From: Alcanivorax sp.
GTDB lineage: Bacteria; Pseudomonadota; Gammaproteobacteria; Pseudomonadales; Alcanivoracaceae
DNA: 64,000 nucleotides
Direction: 5' to 3'
Assembly (NCBI RefSeq): GCF_017794965.1
Contig: NZ_CP051240.1
Location: 992,001-1,056,000 of the forward strand
The position numbers and the translations under genes are program-made. Shown piece after piece: positions 33,344-41,555 of the stretch. The notes below the pieces were generated by a model. It was given only the letters and a program-made list of their open reading frames with translations, searched no databases and was not told where the DNA came from. Position 1 is the first letter of the stretch. The number at the start of each line of letters is the position of its first letter.

Positions 33344-33553
33344 GTGAGCAACCTCACCAAGTCCGAGAAACGCTTCGTTAACCAGCTGGCGCATGCTCAT
33401 GCCCAGATCTATGAAATCCATGCCCGCGGCAACATGAAAACCCGTCTGCTTCAGCTGAAAGCGGAGGGGGTGACTGGTGAGCAAGCCTTCGAAGAACTGC
33501 AGAAAATGGCACCACAGATGCGGTCCCCGGTGACCGAATTTTCGGAGCAGTAA
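33344..33553 (+). CDS. Hypothetical small protein
   Basis: 69 residues from GTG 33344, behind CGGAGA. Helical and basic at first (LTKSEKRFVNQLAHAHAQIYEIHARGNMKTRLLQLKAEGVTGEQAFEELQKMAPQM). The frame from 33284 adds 20 residues without a ribosome site. It ends 21 bp before the first copy of the 30-bp motif. Confidence 0.55.
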   Translation: MSNLTKSEKRFVNQLAHAHAQIYEIHARGNMKTRLLQLKAEGVTGEQAFEELQKMAPQMRSPVTEFSEQ

Positions 33554-33573
33554 CGCACACGTATGCGCGGACC

Positions 33574-33604
33574 TGAAGATTTTCTGACAGTCATTACGCG
33601 CGAG
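33574..33604 (+). repeat. 30-bp motif copy 1 (GAAGATTTT...TCATTACGCGCGAG)
   Basis: Lies 23 bp upstream of the ejection-protein start. Three further copies in the same orientation are at 40851, 41149 and 41261. Conserved parts are GAAGATTTT, TGA, TCA(T/C)T and ACGCGCG. Could be a late promoter or activator site, or part of a replication or packaging signal. Confidence 0.7.
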
Positions 33605-33627
33605 AACAAATCTACAGGAGCAACAGC

Positions 33628-36357
33628 ATGATTGAGGTAGAGCACCCGACTTTGGGAGTCCTCGAATTCCCTGACGGAACTAGCCAGGAAACGATTAAGG
33701 CAGCGATCCAGAAAGCCGAGCAGAAACAGCCGGGTAAGTTCGACCTGTCCACCGCCCGGCCGGTTGCGCAGGAGGGCAATCAGACCATGAATGTGGAGCT
33801 GCCTAATGGGCGACTGATTGAGGGTGTCCCGGTAGGGACGTCCAAGGAAGCCATCAAGCAGAAAGCTATCGCGGCCGGCATTGCTACAGAGCAGGACTTC
33901 AGCGGCCAGAGTGGCGGTTTTGACCTCTCCAAGGCAAGGCCAGCCTATCCTGAGGCAGACGGCGCTGGTGCCGGTCAGGGGGGGCTGCAGAGATTGAAAC
34001 AAGCGGAAAACGCACTTGTGAAAGCCGATGCAGCAGGGGATGTAGAAGGCGCTCGGACCTTGGCTGCTGAGGTGCGGCGCCTCCGTGCAGAGCTGCAAAC
34101 CACTGGTGATGGTCTCCCGCTGACCGACAGCCAGCGCCAGGCTGTAGAGCGTATCCAGGCAAGCCCGGATAAAGGCGGGTTCGTGAACTTCGTTACCGGC
34201 AATGACCGGACTGTTCCAGGCATTGAGGAAATCGATGCAGACCAAGTGTTTGGCGACCCATGGGACGACCATCCTTCAGAGAACTTCAAGGTGTCCGCGG
34301 GCACCCTGTTGACCTTTGATGATGAGGCCAAGAAGAACATTTGGTCCGAGCAGCTTCAGTCAGCAGGGATCGAGCACCGGTGGGCTCAGGACCCGTTTGG
34401 GAATGCGGCACTGGTTTACAAGGATCCTAATGATGGGACAGAAAAGATTGGATACCTGAACAAGGCCGGCTGGAGCATGAGCGATGCGGCTACCACAGCC
34501 GCCCAGATTGGCGCTTACGCTGGTGCGGGTAAGGCAGCAAGGGCTGTGCCATGGGTAGGGCAGAAAATCGCTCAGGCGGGTGCTGTGGGGCGTGCAGGTA
34601 TGGCTGGTGGTGGAGCTGCCACCCAATCTCTGGCATCAGATGCAGGGGCCAATACGGTTGGTGCTGACATCCCTGGCGAACAGATGGCCAGAAATGCTCT
34701 GGTAGCAGGCGCTGCCGGTACTGTGCTTAATCCGATTGGCGAGTTGGCCGGGGCTGGCTTGCAGCGTGGTGCCCATGCGGTCGGGCAGTTGTTCAAACGC
34801 ATGACAACGGGTGGGGAGCAGGCAGTTGCAGCCACCAAAGAGCTAGTCATGCAGAATGCCGGCGACTATCGAGCCATGTTTGAAAATGCCACCCCCGATT
34901 TCTGGGCCCGGGTGCACCAACAAGCGCAATCTGCGACCACTCCTGAAGAGGCGTTTCAGAGTGCCGTGTCCCAAGCTTTCCGTGAGCAGATCCCGGGCTT
35001 TACTCCACTGCGACCGCATGTGACTGGTCAGCCTTCTGACTTCGCTGAACTGGATAAGGTGAGCCGGGGCGGGTATGGCGGTCAGCCTCAGGACGAGTTG
35101 CGGGTAATCCAGAAGGATAACGAGACGGCACTGGCAGAGCGTGCCCGCACCATCCGGGAAGAAATCACCGGGCAGGGACTAGATAACGTAGGCGATGCCG
35201 GTACTCAAGTGCGGCAAGGGTTGCGCGATGCCTATGACGTCTCCAAGGCCAAGGTGAACGAGGCTTATGACATTGCTGGCCGGCAACAGGGGCAATTCCG
35301 GGCTGCGGGTGTGGAGAGCCTGCCTGGGCGTTTGAATCAGGCGCTTGAGTCTGGAAGCCATAAGCTGCCTGGCCGTGACCTGATGAAAGAAAACTACCCA
35401 GCCACCACGGAGATGCTGGGCGCCGTGGAAACCCTCCGGGGTGGTGATGTGCCCATCCAGCAATACGAGCAAATGCGCCGGTACCTGCAAGGGCAGTGGC
35501 GTGGCGCAAAGAGTAGCGACCGGGCGGCAGCGGCCAGCATCCTTCGGGAGTTTGATACCTGGGCGGATGACATGCTGGACCAGGCTATGTATGCCGGCGA
35601 TGAAGCCGCTATGGAATCCCTCAAGGGCGCAAGGGCCGCCAACCGTGAGCACATGGCTAAGTTCGGCAAAAATGACACCTTTGCAGATGGCCGGAAGATC
35701 TCCGACCGGGCGGGGAAGGTGGTGAACGACATCATTCACGATGACCTGTCACCGGTGGCTGTCATCAATTACATGGCGGGTTCCTCGAAGATGGGGCAGA
35801 CCAAGGACGCCATGGCGGTGCTGGGGCGGCTGCATAAAGCTGTAGGCGTGGATTCTCCTGCGTGGTCAGCACTTCAGGAGGCTGGACTGCTGAGATTGTT
35901 CTACGACGATGCCGGCCGCCTGAGGAATACTGGGCAGGTACTCAAGCGCTGGGACCAGATGTATCAGGGTGATGGCAGGGCCTGGGCAATGCGTCTGTAT
36001 GGGCCATCGAGCATGAACCAGCTGGACCAGCTTATGAAGCTCATGCGTCGCACCCAGCGGGATAGCCGCGACTATGTGCCCTCCGGGCCTGCCATCGACA
36101 AGCTAACTGACACTATTACTCAAATGGCCGGAAGGCTTGGGATCTCCGCCAAGCACCCTCTGGTAGGTGGTTTCGTGGCTGATGTAGTGGATGGGCTGAG
36201 GAAGTCAGGAGCAGACCGCCGGATGGCGAGGGAAGGGCAGGAGGCCATTCATGCTCCTGTGTTGCGCTACATGCCGGAGGTGAACTTCTCCAGGGCGATT
36301 GGTACAGGGATGGCCGGTACCGGGTCGGCTGGTGCCAGATCGTCTACAGCCAACTGA
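33628..36357 (+). CDS. Large phage DNA-ejection-like (internal virion) protein
   Basis: 909 residues behind a good AGGAG site. The N-terminus contains two copies of the motif found in phage ejection and tail proteins (LEFPDGTSQETIKAAIQKA and LPNGRLIEGVPVGTSKEAIKQKAIAAG), each followed by a GKFDLSTARPV/GGFDLSKARPA tag. Residues about 280-390 are Gly/Ala-rich and membrane-active in look (IGAYAGAGKAARAVPWVGQKIAQAGAVGRAGMAGGG), as in P22 gp16-type DNA transfer proteins; the rest is helical. It is the only virion-like gene in the element. Assignment is by motif and composition, not by alignment. Confidence 0.65.
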   Translation: MIEVEHPTLGVLEFPDGTSQETIKAAIQKAEQKQPGKFDLSTARPVAQEGNQTMNVELPNGRLIEGVPVGTSKEAIKQKAIAAGIATEQDFSGQSGGFDLSKARPAYPEADGAGAGQGGLQRLKQAENALVKADAAGDVEGARTLAAEVRRLRAELQTTGDGLPLTDSQRQAVERIQASPDKGGFVNFVTGNDRTVPGIEEIDADQVFGDPWDDHPSENFKVSAGTLLTFDDEAKKNIWSEQLQSAGIEHRWAQDPFGNAALVYKDPNDGTEKIGYLNKAGWSMSDAATTAAQIGAYAGAGKAARAVPWVGQKIAQAGAVGRAGMAGGGAATQSLASDAGANTVGADIPGEQMARNALVAGAAGTVLNPIGELAGAGLQRGAHAVGQLFKRMTTGGEQAVAATKELVMQNAGDYRAMFENATPDFWARVHQQAQSATTPEEAFQSAVSQAFREQIPGFTPLRPHVTGQPSDFAELDKVSRGGYGGQPQDELRVIQKDNETALAERARTIREEITGQGLDNVGDAGTQVRQGLRDAYDVSKAKVNEAYDIAGRQQGQFRAAGVESLPGRLNQALESGSHKLPGRDLMKENYPATTEMLGAVETLRGGDVPIQQYEQMRRYLQGQWRGAKSSDRAAAASILREFDTWADDMLDQAMYAGDEAAMESLKGARAANREHMAKFGKNDTFADGRKISDRAGKVVNDIIHDDLSPVAVINYMAGSSKMGQTKDAMAVLGRLHKAVGVDSPAWSALQEAGLLRLFYDDAGRLRNTGQVLKRWDQMYQGDGRAWAMRLYGPSSMNQLDQLMKLMRRTQRDSRDYVPSGPAIDKLTDTITQMAGRLGISAKHPLVGGFVADVVDGLRKSGADRRMAREGQEAIHAPVLRYMPEVNFSRAIGTGMAGTGSAGARSSTAN

Positions 36358-36604
36358 GGGGGAGCCACATTAGCTTGCTGACAGCTAGGACAAGGAAGAT
36401 CCCGCCAATCAGCGGCATGAAGATGTAGCCCACGATGGCCACGGGCCAGGACAGCATATCCGCCCACCACTTCACTATCTTGTGCTCATCAGTGCCCGGC
36501 TCGGCCTTCGACAGGACGAGCTGGGCCAGTATCCAGGCAATAAAAATCAGCACCATCAGCATGGTGAGAAAGCCTGCGAGCCAGAGGTAGGGGGAGATTT
36601 CCAT
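36344..36604 (-). CDS. Small membrane protein
   Basis: 86 residues with two hydrophobic segments (WLAGFLTMLMVLIFIAWILAQLVL and WPVAIVGYIFMPLIGGIFLVLAV). It begins 9 bp after the stop of the coiled-coil protein on the same strand and its 3' end overlaps the ejection gene by 14 bp, tail to tail. No ribosome site of its own is clear, so coupled translation is likely. Confidence 0.65.
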   Translation of the reverse strand: MEISPYLWLAGFLTMLMVLIFIAWILAQLVLSKAEPGTDEHKIVKWWADMLSWPVAIVGYIFMPLIGGIFLVLAVSKLMWLPLSWL

Positions 36605-36613
36605 TATGGCAGT

Positions 36614-37165
36614 CTACCGTACTCGGTAATGGACACTCGAGCCGATGTATTTGATTTTTGCCCATCGAGCCTCGCTCGCTTTGAGGTCAGGGACATATAC
36701 AGAGAATGATGTGCTGTTCCCCGGAGAAATCCGGTTAATGCTAAATTCTCTGGATGAGCCGTTCACAGTCAGTCGAAACTCCGCGCTGTTATGGGCGATA
36801 GACTGGGCATTAATGATTCTGCCTTTAAACTTGATGCCTGTGAGGTGCTCCTCTTGCTCGGCATCGACCAACATGAACCCTTCATCAATGTCTTGAACAT
36901 TCGGGGTCGTGAAATCAACGGTTTCATCATATTTTTGGATAGCGTAATTGACGCGAACATCTCTCGTGCTGGCGTCAAGCTCTGCTAATTCTTGAGAAAG
37001 GTGCTCATATTCATACTGCAACTTCTGCATCTCGAGCTTTACAGCTTCCAGCTTTTTGCCCAAGTCCGGTTGCTTTTCTGGTGCGTTGCTCAAGATATAG
37101 AAAATAAGCAGTATCGAGACTGAGCTGATAGCAATAGCCAGTTTGCTCAAGTTTTTAGAATCCAT
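36614..37165 (-). CDS. Membrane-anchored coiled-coil protein
   Basis: 183 residues from ATG 37165 (GGGGAAGAAG upstream). One N-terminal membrane anchor (LAIAISSVSILLIFYILS), then a coiled coil (GKKLEAVKLEMQKLQYEYEHLSQELAELDA) and a beta-rich C-terminal domain (GIKFKGRIINAQSIAHNSAEFRLTVNGSSREFSINRISPGNSTSFSVYVPDL). AT-rich compared with the replication genes. With the 86-aa membrane protein it forms a two-gene cargo unit; superinfection exclusion is one possible role, unproved. Confidence 0.65.
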   Translation of the reverse strand: MDSKNLSKLAIAISSVSILLIFYILSNAPEKQPDLGKKLEAVKLEMQKLQYEYEHLSQELAELDASTRDVRVNYAIQKYDETVDFTTPNVQDIDEGFMLVDAEQEEHLTGIKFKGRIINAQSIAHNSAEFRLTVNGSSREFSINRISPGNSTSFSVYVPDLKASEARWAKIKYIGSSVHYRVR

Positions 37166-37168
37166 CAC

Positions 37169-37630
37169 TTCTTCCCCTGAATACCCAATCCGTGGCGTGA
37201 CTATTGTCTCTGAACGCGGTAGCTTTATGAAGCTGCGAGCATATATCAGTGCAAAATCAAATGTGCGTTTTGCGCATTAAGGAGGTGCATCTTGAACATA
37301 TGTTTGAATGTCCGGGGGGTGTCTGCTGAGGATGAGAGTGCAGCGTATTAGCTGCCAAAAGGCTACCAGAGCCCCTCGGTCACTGTTGCGGAGAATCCCC
37401 ACAAGCTAACGCTAGAAGTTGCGCCCTTTGGGTTACATGCTTTGATGCCGTGCCGGGGCAGGCCTCAATAAACCACACCGGACTCAGCAAAATAGGGTGC
37501 TACTGATTGTGAGTAGCCAAGTAGACAGCAACGTAGCAAAAGCCCTAGGCCCTGCTTAATCAAAGCGGGGCCATTTATTTTTAAAGGGAATAGAACAGGG
37601 TTGAGTCCTGTGCTGTAAGGGAGTTTTGTT
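37169..37630. other. Non-coding cargo junction
   Basis: 460 bp without a normal gene. The only coding hint is a 19-codon frame with an ideal ribosome site at 37279-37294. A GCCCTGCTT...AAGCGGGGC stem (about 37551-37571) followed by TTTATTTTT looks like a terminator. Confidence 0.4.
37292..37351 (+). other. 19-codon ORF with perfect Shine-Dalgarno (remnant or leader peptide)
   Basis: AAGGAGG (37279-37285) sits 6 bp before TTG 37292, encoding MNICLNVRGVSAEDESAAY and a stop. The initiation signal is too good for chance, so this is likely the 5' stub of a decayed gene or a leader peptide, possibly of the PemK toxin gene downstream. Confidence 0.3.
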
Positions 37631-38062
37631 TTGCCGATTACAATCCATCCAAGACCTGGGCAAATTCTAAAATGTGACTTCAGTGAGGGCTTCAAGGAGC
37701 CTGAGATTGTAAAAAGACGGCCTGTGCTCGTTTTGGCTTCATACGACACACGTCCCGGGCTCGTCACAGTGGCCTGCCTCAGCACACAGGAGCCTGACCC
37801 GCCACGGGATTACCATATGGAGATGCAGAAAGGCATGCTCCCACAGCTGGGGGAATTCCAGAAAGATACCACCTGGCTGAAGGGGGACATGGTCTACACT
37901 GTAGGTTTTCATAGGCTTGACCGTATCCGATTGGGGAAAAGAGACCCTTTGACTGGGAAAAGGGTGTATTTCACGCAGCGGTTGAGCCGGGATACTATGA
38001 AATCCGTGTACACTTGTGTTCTGCATGGGCTCAAGATTGGCCATATTGGCCATCACCTATAA
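37631..38062 (+). CDS. PemK/MazF-family toxin (solitary)
   Basis: 143 residues from TTG 37631 (GGGAG upstream). The fold pattern PRPGQILKCDFSEGFKEPEIVKRRPVLVLASYDTRPGLVTVACLST and the final LKIGHIGHHL match longer MazF/PemK-like endoribonucleases, which cleave RNA at short sites. No antitoxin gene is visible on either side; the 19-codon stub upstream is the only candidate remnant. It may rely on an antitoxin elsewhere or serve as an inducible abortive-infection effector. Confidence 0.8.
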   Translation: MPITIHPRPGQILKCDFSEGFKEPEIVKRRPVLVLASYDTRPGLVTVACLSTQEPDPPRDYHMEMQKGMLPQLGEFQKDTTWLKGDMVYTVGFHRLDRIRLGKRDPLTGKRVYFTQRLSRDTMKSVYTCVLHGLKIGHIGHHL

Positions 38063-38497
38063 AAACCGCCTATCGGACTAATGCCTTTAAGGTGTTGAAA
38101 TCGGTCTGGGCTGGTCTTAGTATCACCACCGTTCCCGCTCTGCTTAGGCATCGGGCATGCGAGACTGCACTAAGGTCCGTCCCGTGCAGCCGGCTTGGCC
38201 ACCGGCGATGACAAGCTTGGCCAAAGCCGCGATTGGCCCCAATTCCATTGGGGCCCTGTCACCTAACATTAAAAAGCCCGCCTAGCGCGGGCTTTTTTGT
38301 ATCTGCTGTTTTGCTCTAGAACAGCTAGCCTATTCTGAATAGACCTGTCGCGGTCGAGCGCAGCAACATTTTCGCTAGCGAACCCTTCATTCCTCGCAGA
38401 CGTAGTGCTCCTACCAGAGTTCGACCGCTATTCCCCATTAAGGTTCAATTTGAGAAGATTTTAAGGGTCTGTTTCAGAGTTTGTAGAGGGATGTGGG
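38063..38497. other. Intergenic region with hairpins
   Basis: 435 bp with no gene. Contains an inverted repeat GGCCCCAAT/ATTGGGGCC (38235-38254) and the terminator at 38271. Confidence 0.45.
38271..38298 (+). terminator. Rho-independent terminator after the toxin gene
   Basis: Stem AGCCCGC/GCGGGCT followed by six Ts. Confidence 0.85.
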
Positions 38498-38905
38498 ATG
38501 AAATTGCATTGGCCGTTGATTGCAGTGGTTGCTTTGCTGGGTGTTGGGCTAAGTAGCGTCTGTAGTGCCGCTATAGGCAAGCTACTGGATCGAGGGGAGT
38601 TGGTTGACGAGTGGCACTGTAAGGATCCGATTGATTATCCAGCTCCTGTGTTGGTAAGGGCTCTTGTATATGAGAAGGGCTATTTCAATGGTGATGTAAT
38701 TGCAGCTGGAGTTACCAATCCTGCTGTTTATTCTGTCCAAGGGTTTCAAATGCGCTGGGACTTTGGGTCGGATGGGGATGGTGGGGCGCCATACTCTCTG
38801 GTTCTTCAGCCAAATGGTGATGCTAGTTACTACGATTTTACTGGTGTGCCTAAGGGAGAGAAGGTTTCAGCCAGCCAGAGGTATAAATGCAAGAAGGTAA
38901 AGTGA
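38498..38905 (+). CDS. Secreted protein of unknown function
   Basis: 135 residues with a signal peptide (MKLHWPLIAVVALLGVGLSSVCSA). The mature part has two cysteines (WHCKDP and RYKCKK) at its ends that may pair, and a beta-rich middle (VYSVQGFQMRWDFGSDGDGGAPYSLVLQPNGDASYYDF). AT-rich; typical cargo. No family recognised. Confidence 0.6.
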   Translation: MKLHWPLIAVVALLGVGLSSVCSAAIGKLLDRGELVDEWHCKDPIDYPAPVLVRALVYEKGYFNGDVIAAGVTNPAVYSVQGFQMRWDFGSDGDGGAPYSLVLQPNGDASYYDFTGVPKGEKVSASQRYKCKKVK

Positions 38906-38912
38906 GGCCATA

Positions 38913-39476
38913 ATGTGCGGTCGAATGGACATCGATGAGGGCCCAGTTCGGGAGTGGGTGAAGGACACGCTGAACATTGAACTGGACCTGCACACCAACC
39001 ACGACCTGCGGCCTACCCAGACCGTTGCCGTCATCGGCGGTGACCGACACCAGACAAACACCACTTGGGGTCTCCAGCCCGCCTGGGCCAAGAAGCTCCT
39101 CATCAATGCCCAGGGCGAGACCGTAGCCGAGAAGAAGACCTTCAAGCAGGCCTTTGCTGAGCGCCGCTGTGTGGTGCCGTGCTCCGGCTGGTACGAATGG
39201 CGGGACGAAGGCGGGAGCCGCAAGCAGAAGTACCGCTTCGCCGCGGCTGACGGCAACCCGCTCCTGATGGGCGGGATCCTGTTCCCGGGGGAGGAGGGCA
39301 CCAGGTTGGTTACCCTGACCATCCACCCGAATCAGGAATGCGCTCCGTACCATAATCGCATGCCACAGTTTGTGGCTCCGGAACATCTGGACCAGTGGCT
39401 ATCCGGATCCGTGGAGGAGGTGCTGCAGCTGGTGGCCCCGTTGGCAGATGGATCTGTCGGGATTGGCCTTCGCTAG
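38913..39476 (+). CDS. SRAP-domain protein (YedK/HMCES family)
   Basis: 187-residue SOS-response-associated peptidase-like protein that in relatives crosslinks to abasic sites in single-stranded DNA. It has catalytic Cys2 (MCGRMD), the LRPTQTVAVI block with Asn shortly before (TNHDLRPTQ), the ERRCVVPCSGWYEWRDE motif and the histidine in PYHNRMPQ. Shorter than E. coli YedK (222) and with NHDLRP instead of the usual RYNVAP. Element-borne SRAP could protect replicating DNA. Confidence 0.85.
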   Translation: MCGRMDIDEGPVREWVKDTLNIELDLHTNHDLRPTQTVAVIGGDRHQTNTTWGLQPAWAKKLLINAQGETVAEKKTFKQAFAERRCVVPCSGWYEWRDEGGSRKQKYRFAAADGNPLLMGGILFPGEEGTRLVTLTIHPNQECAPYHNRMPQFVAPEHLDQWLSGSVEEVLQLVAPLADGSVGIGLR

Positions 39477-40258
39477 TAGACTGTGGCTTTCTTGTGGTAT
39501 GGAGGGAACGGCATATTTTCGCGCCTCTCTACCGCTTCTTCGAGGCTCATGTCGATTGCCTGCAGGGCTTGCTCGTCATATATCCTTCCAACCCCCATAG
39601 TTAATTTGGCGTGATTGAATTTCTCCATTGACGGGCTGAGTACCAATTCACTGTCTGAGTACTCAATGAGGGCAACTAGAGCTTCAGCTGCTTCCAAATA
39701 TAGCGCCCTCATTCCTTGTGCTATGCTTGACCAGCCTGAGTCTCGCCAGTTTATCTGCGATGACAGAACATAATCGTTTATGCCTTCTATGTTGGATTCA
39801 GTCCTGCCAGAAAGAATGTTTAATACGCTCTTGTAACTGAGATGGATGCTACGGTCGTCAATCCTCACCAAAGCGGTTTTTTGTAGACCATCATGAAAGT
39901 TTGAGATGCATTTTTCGAATGCTGGCTCCAGCTGAAGCCTGAGATTATTTCTGGATTGAATCAAAAGGCTGTTGTCGTGGAGTTCATTGGCTTGCTGCAT
40001 CGCTTCTTTGGATTGAGCCAGCTCTTCTCGAGTGGCTGCCAGCTCTTGAGTTTGGTAGTACAGCGAGACTATCAGTAGGAAGATGGTCAGGAAGCCCAGT
40101 AGAGGGTTAGCCAGCCCACCAACGAAGTCCCCGAACATGCCCCATTCAGCTGGGCCTCCTATAGCGTGCTCACTAAATTGCTTGGCGTATGCCCCGAACA
40201 CCCCGGCGAGTATCACTATCGCTGCGATGCCGACAGCCCACAGAATCCCCTTGCCCAT
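39473..40258 (-). CDS. Membrane protein resembling phage abortive infection proteins
   Basis: 261 residues with two N-terminal membrane segments (residues 5-24 and about 50-67), the motif AEWGMFGDFVGGLANPLLGFLTIFLLIVSLYYQTQELAATREELAQS, then a coiled coil and a soluble helical domain. The GDFxGGxxNPxxxFLT loop between helices is shared by proteins annotated as putative phage abortive infection (AbiC-like). Tail-to-tail 4-bp overlap with the SRAP gene. A defence function is inferred from family resemblance and location only. Confidence 0.65.
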   Translation of the reverse strand: MGKGILWAVGIAAIVILAGVFGAYAKQFSEHAIGGPAEWGMFGDFVGGLANPLLGFLTIFLLIVSLYYQTQELAATREELAQSKEAMQQANELHDNSLLIQSRNNLRLQLEPAFEKCISNFHDGLQKTALVRIDDRSIHLSYKSVLNILSGRTESNIEGINDYVLSSQINWRDSGWSSIAQGMRALYLEAAEALVALIEYSDSELVLSPSMEKFNHAKLTMGVGRIYDEQALQAIDMSLEEAVERRENMPFPPYHKKATVY

Positions 40259-40539
40259 GAATCCCTCTCTTCCTTGATACGTACGATTATTTTGGTGGGT
40301 ATCCTACACCGGGATAGGCGAGGGCTTACAGACCGAGGGCTGGTGGCCTGAGACCATGGCTTTACCCGTCGCCGGCCAGGTTCTCTCCAGTCATGGCAGG
40401 CCAGCGACTGATAGTCAGCGAATATGCGGCGGGTGTCTCCGAGCAAACAGCTCATTTTGACCTTGGCAATTCTGAATCGCCTGCAGCCTACCATCTGAGG
40501 GTTTCGAGACAGCTACGCGCATGTATACGCGCGCGAGGG

Positions 40540-40755
40540 CTACCGACCGGAGTTGAGCACCCTATCTGCCAGAGCGTTACCGGTCATGCGCTGGTAGGCG
40601 GTCCAGTCCACAAACCATAGGCGCCCAATCTGAGCCCCGGGCAGCACATCGCGCTTCAGTTGATCCCTGATTGTCTGGCCCGTGAGCGGGGTTCCGTTCT
40701 CTCCCCATACCCGGCGCTGAAATTCCCTGATTTTGATGAGTTCGGTCTTTCTCAT
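40540..40755 (-). CDS. Excisionase-like small protein
   Basis: 71 residues from ATG 40755, which is better spaced from AAGGGGAA than the ATG at 40761. MRKTELIKIREFQRRVWGENGTPLTGQTIRDQLKRDVLPGAQIGRLWFVDWTAYQRMTG looks like a small excisionase-type winged helix found in many integrated elements. It would work with the integrase on the arm sites. Confidence 0.7.
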   Translation of the reverse strand: MRKTELIKIREFQRRVWGENGTPLTGQTIRDQLKRDVLPGAQIGRLWFVDWTAYQRMTGNALADRVLNSGR

Positions 40756-40850
40756 GTCCATTTCCCCTTGTTATGTGGCAGATAGCTATACCACAGGGAC
40801 ATGGTTACCGCTGTGTTTTGCGACCAATACGCGCGCGAGGCCGGCTGGCG

Positions 40851-40882
40851 GGAAGATTTATCTGACATCACTACGCGCGTAG
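40851..40882 (+). repeat. 30-bp motif copy 2
   Basis: GGAAGATTTATCTGACATCA followed by CTACGCGCGTAG; aligns with copy 1 throughout and ends with TACGCGCGTA, itself palindromic. Confidence 0.7.
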
Positions 40883-41148
40883 AGGGTGCGCACTCAACTG
40901 CGCACTTCGCACCTAGGTTCGCACCCCTTACGCGCGTTAATGCTGGGGTTGGTGCTGCTGGCCTACCCTAAGGTTTCCATAAGGTTTGCTGGAATCGGGA
41001 GGAGGGAGGGGGGCGAGCCTGCAGCTGGGCCTGAATGTTGACAAATGCTGACATCGGGAAGGGCTGGAACCTGAAAAAACCTGAAACGTCGATCCGTGGC
41101 TTGGCTGGTGTATACGCTTCGTCTACTGGTCAAAACTTGACATGGCCC

Positions 41149-41178
41149 GATGATTTTATCCGGGTCATTACGCGCGAG
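41149..41178 (+). repeat. 30-bp motif copy 3
   Basis: GATGATTTTATCCGGGTCAT followed by TACGCGCGAG; same orientation as the other copies, not followed by a gene. Confidence 0.65.
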
Positions 41179-41260
41179 GATCTGCCGGCCAGTTTGAAAA
41201 GGAATCAAAATTAATCAAAGCGGCCTGGGTGCCGCTACCCCAGAAAATCAAAGGTTGGGT

Positions 41261-41291
41261 GAAGGTTTTCTTGAGGTCACTGCGCGCGTAG
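41261..41291 (+). repeat. 30-bp motif copy 4
   Basis: GAAGGTTTTCTTGAGGTCAC followed by TGCGCGCGTAG; the most diverged copy. Confidence 0.6.
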
Positions 41292-41394
41292 AGAATGTTG
41301 AACCATGGAATCCAGGTGGGCAGGGCTGCCGAACACTAAGGTTTGAGGGCGCCTTGCTTGGAAATGCTGACTCCGGCCCGTAGTGGCCAGGCAG

Positions 41395-41412
41395 TGTACG
41401 ATGCATCGTACA
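41395..41412. promoter_or_regulatory. 18-bp perfect palindrome
   Basis: TGTACGATGCATCGTACA is a perfect dyad, likely an operator or binding site for a dimeric protein. No gene starts next to it. Confidence 0.55.
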
Positions 41413-41534
41413 AACTGACCATGAGGGGGAGGGCCGGCCAAAGTGCCCTCCGAGCCGGCCCTTGAAACGACTGGGCCGGCGGTTATGAGGCGCCCCACAA
41501 AGCGAGCCGATAAACGGTCCAGCCGGCCAATTCT

Positions 41535-41555
41535 GGGGGTATAAATGGGGGTATA
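41535..41555 (+). promoter_or_regulatory. Two GGGGGTATA arm-type sites, right end
   Basis: GGGGGTATA at 41535 and 41547, 12 bp apart, about 60-80 bp inside attR. They match the five sites beside attL. Confidence 0.65.
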
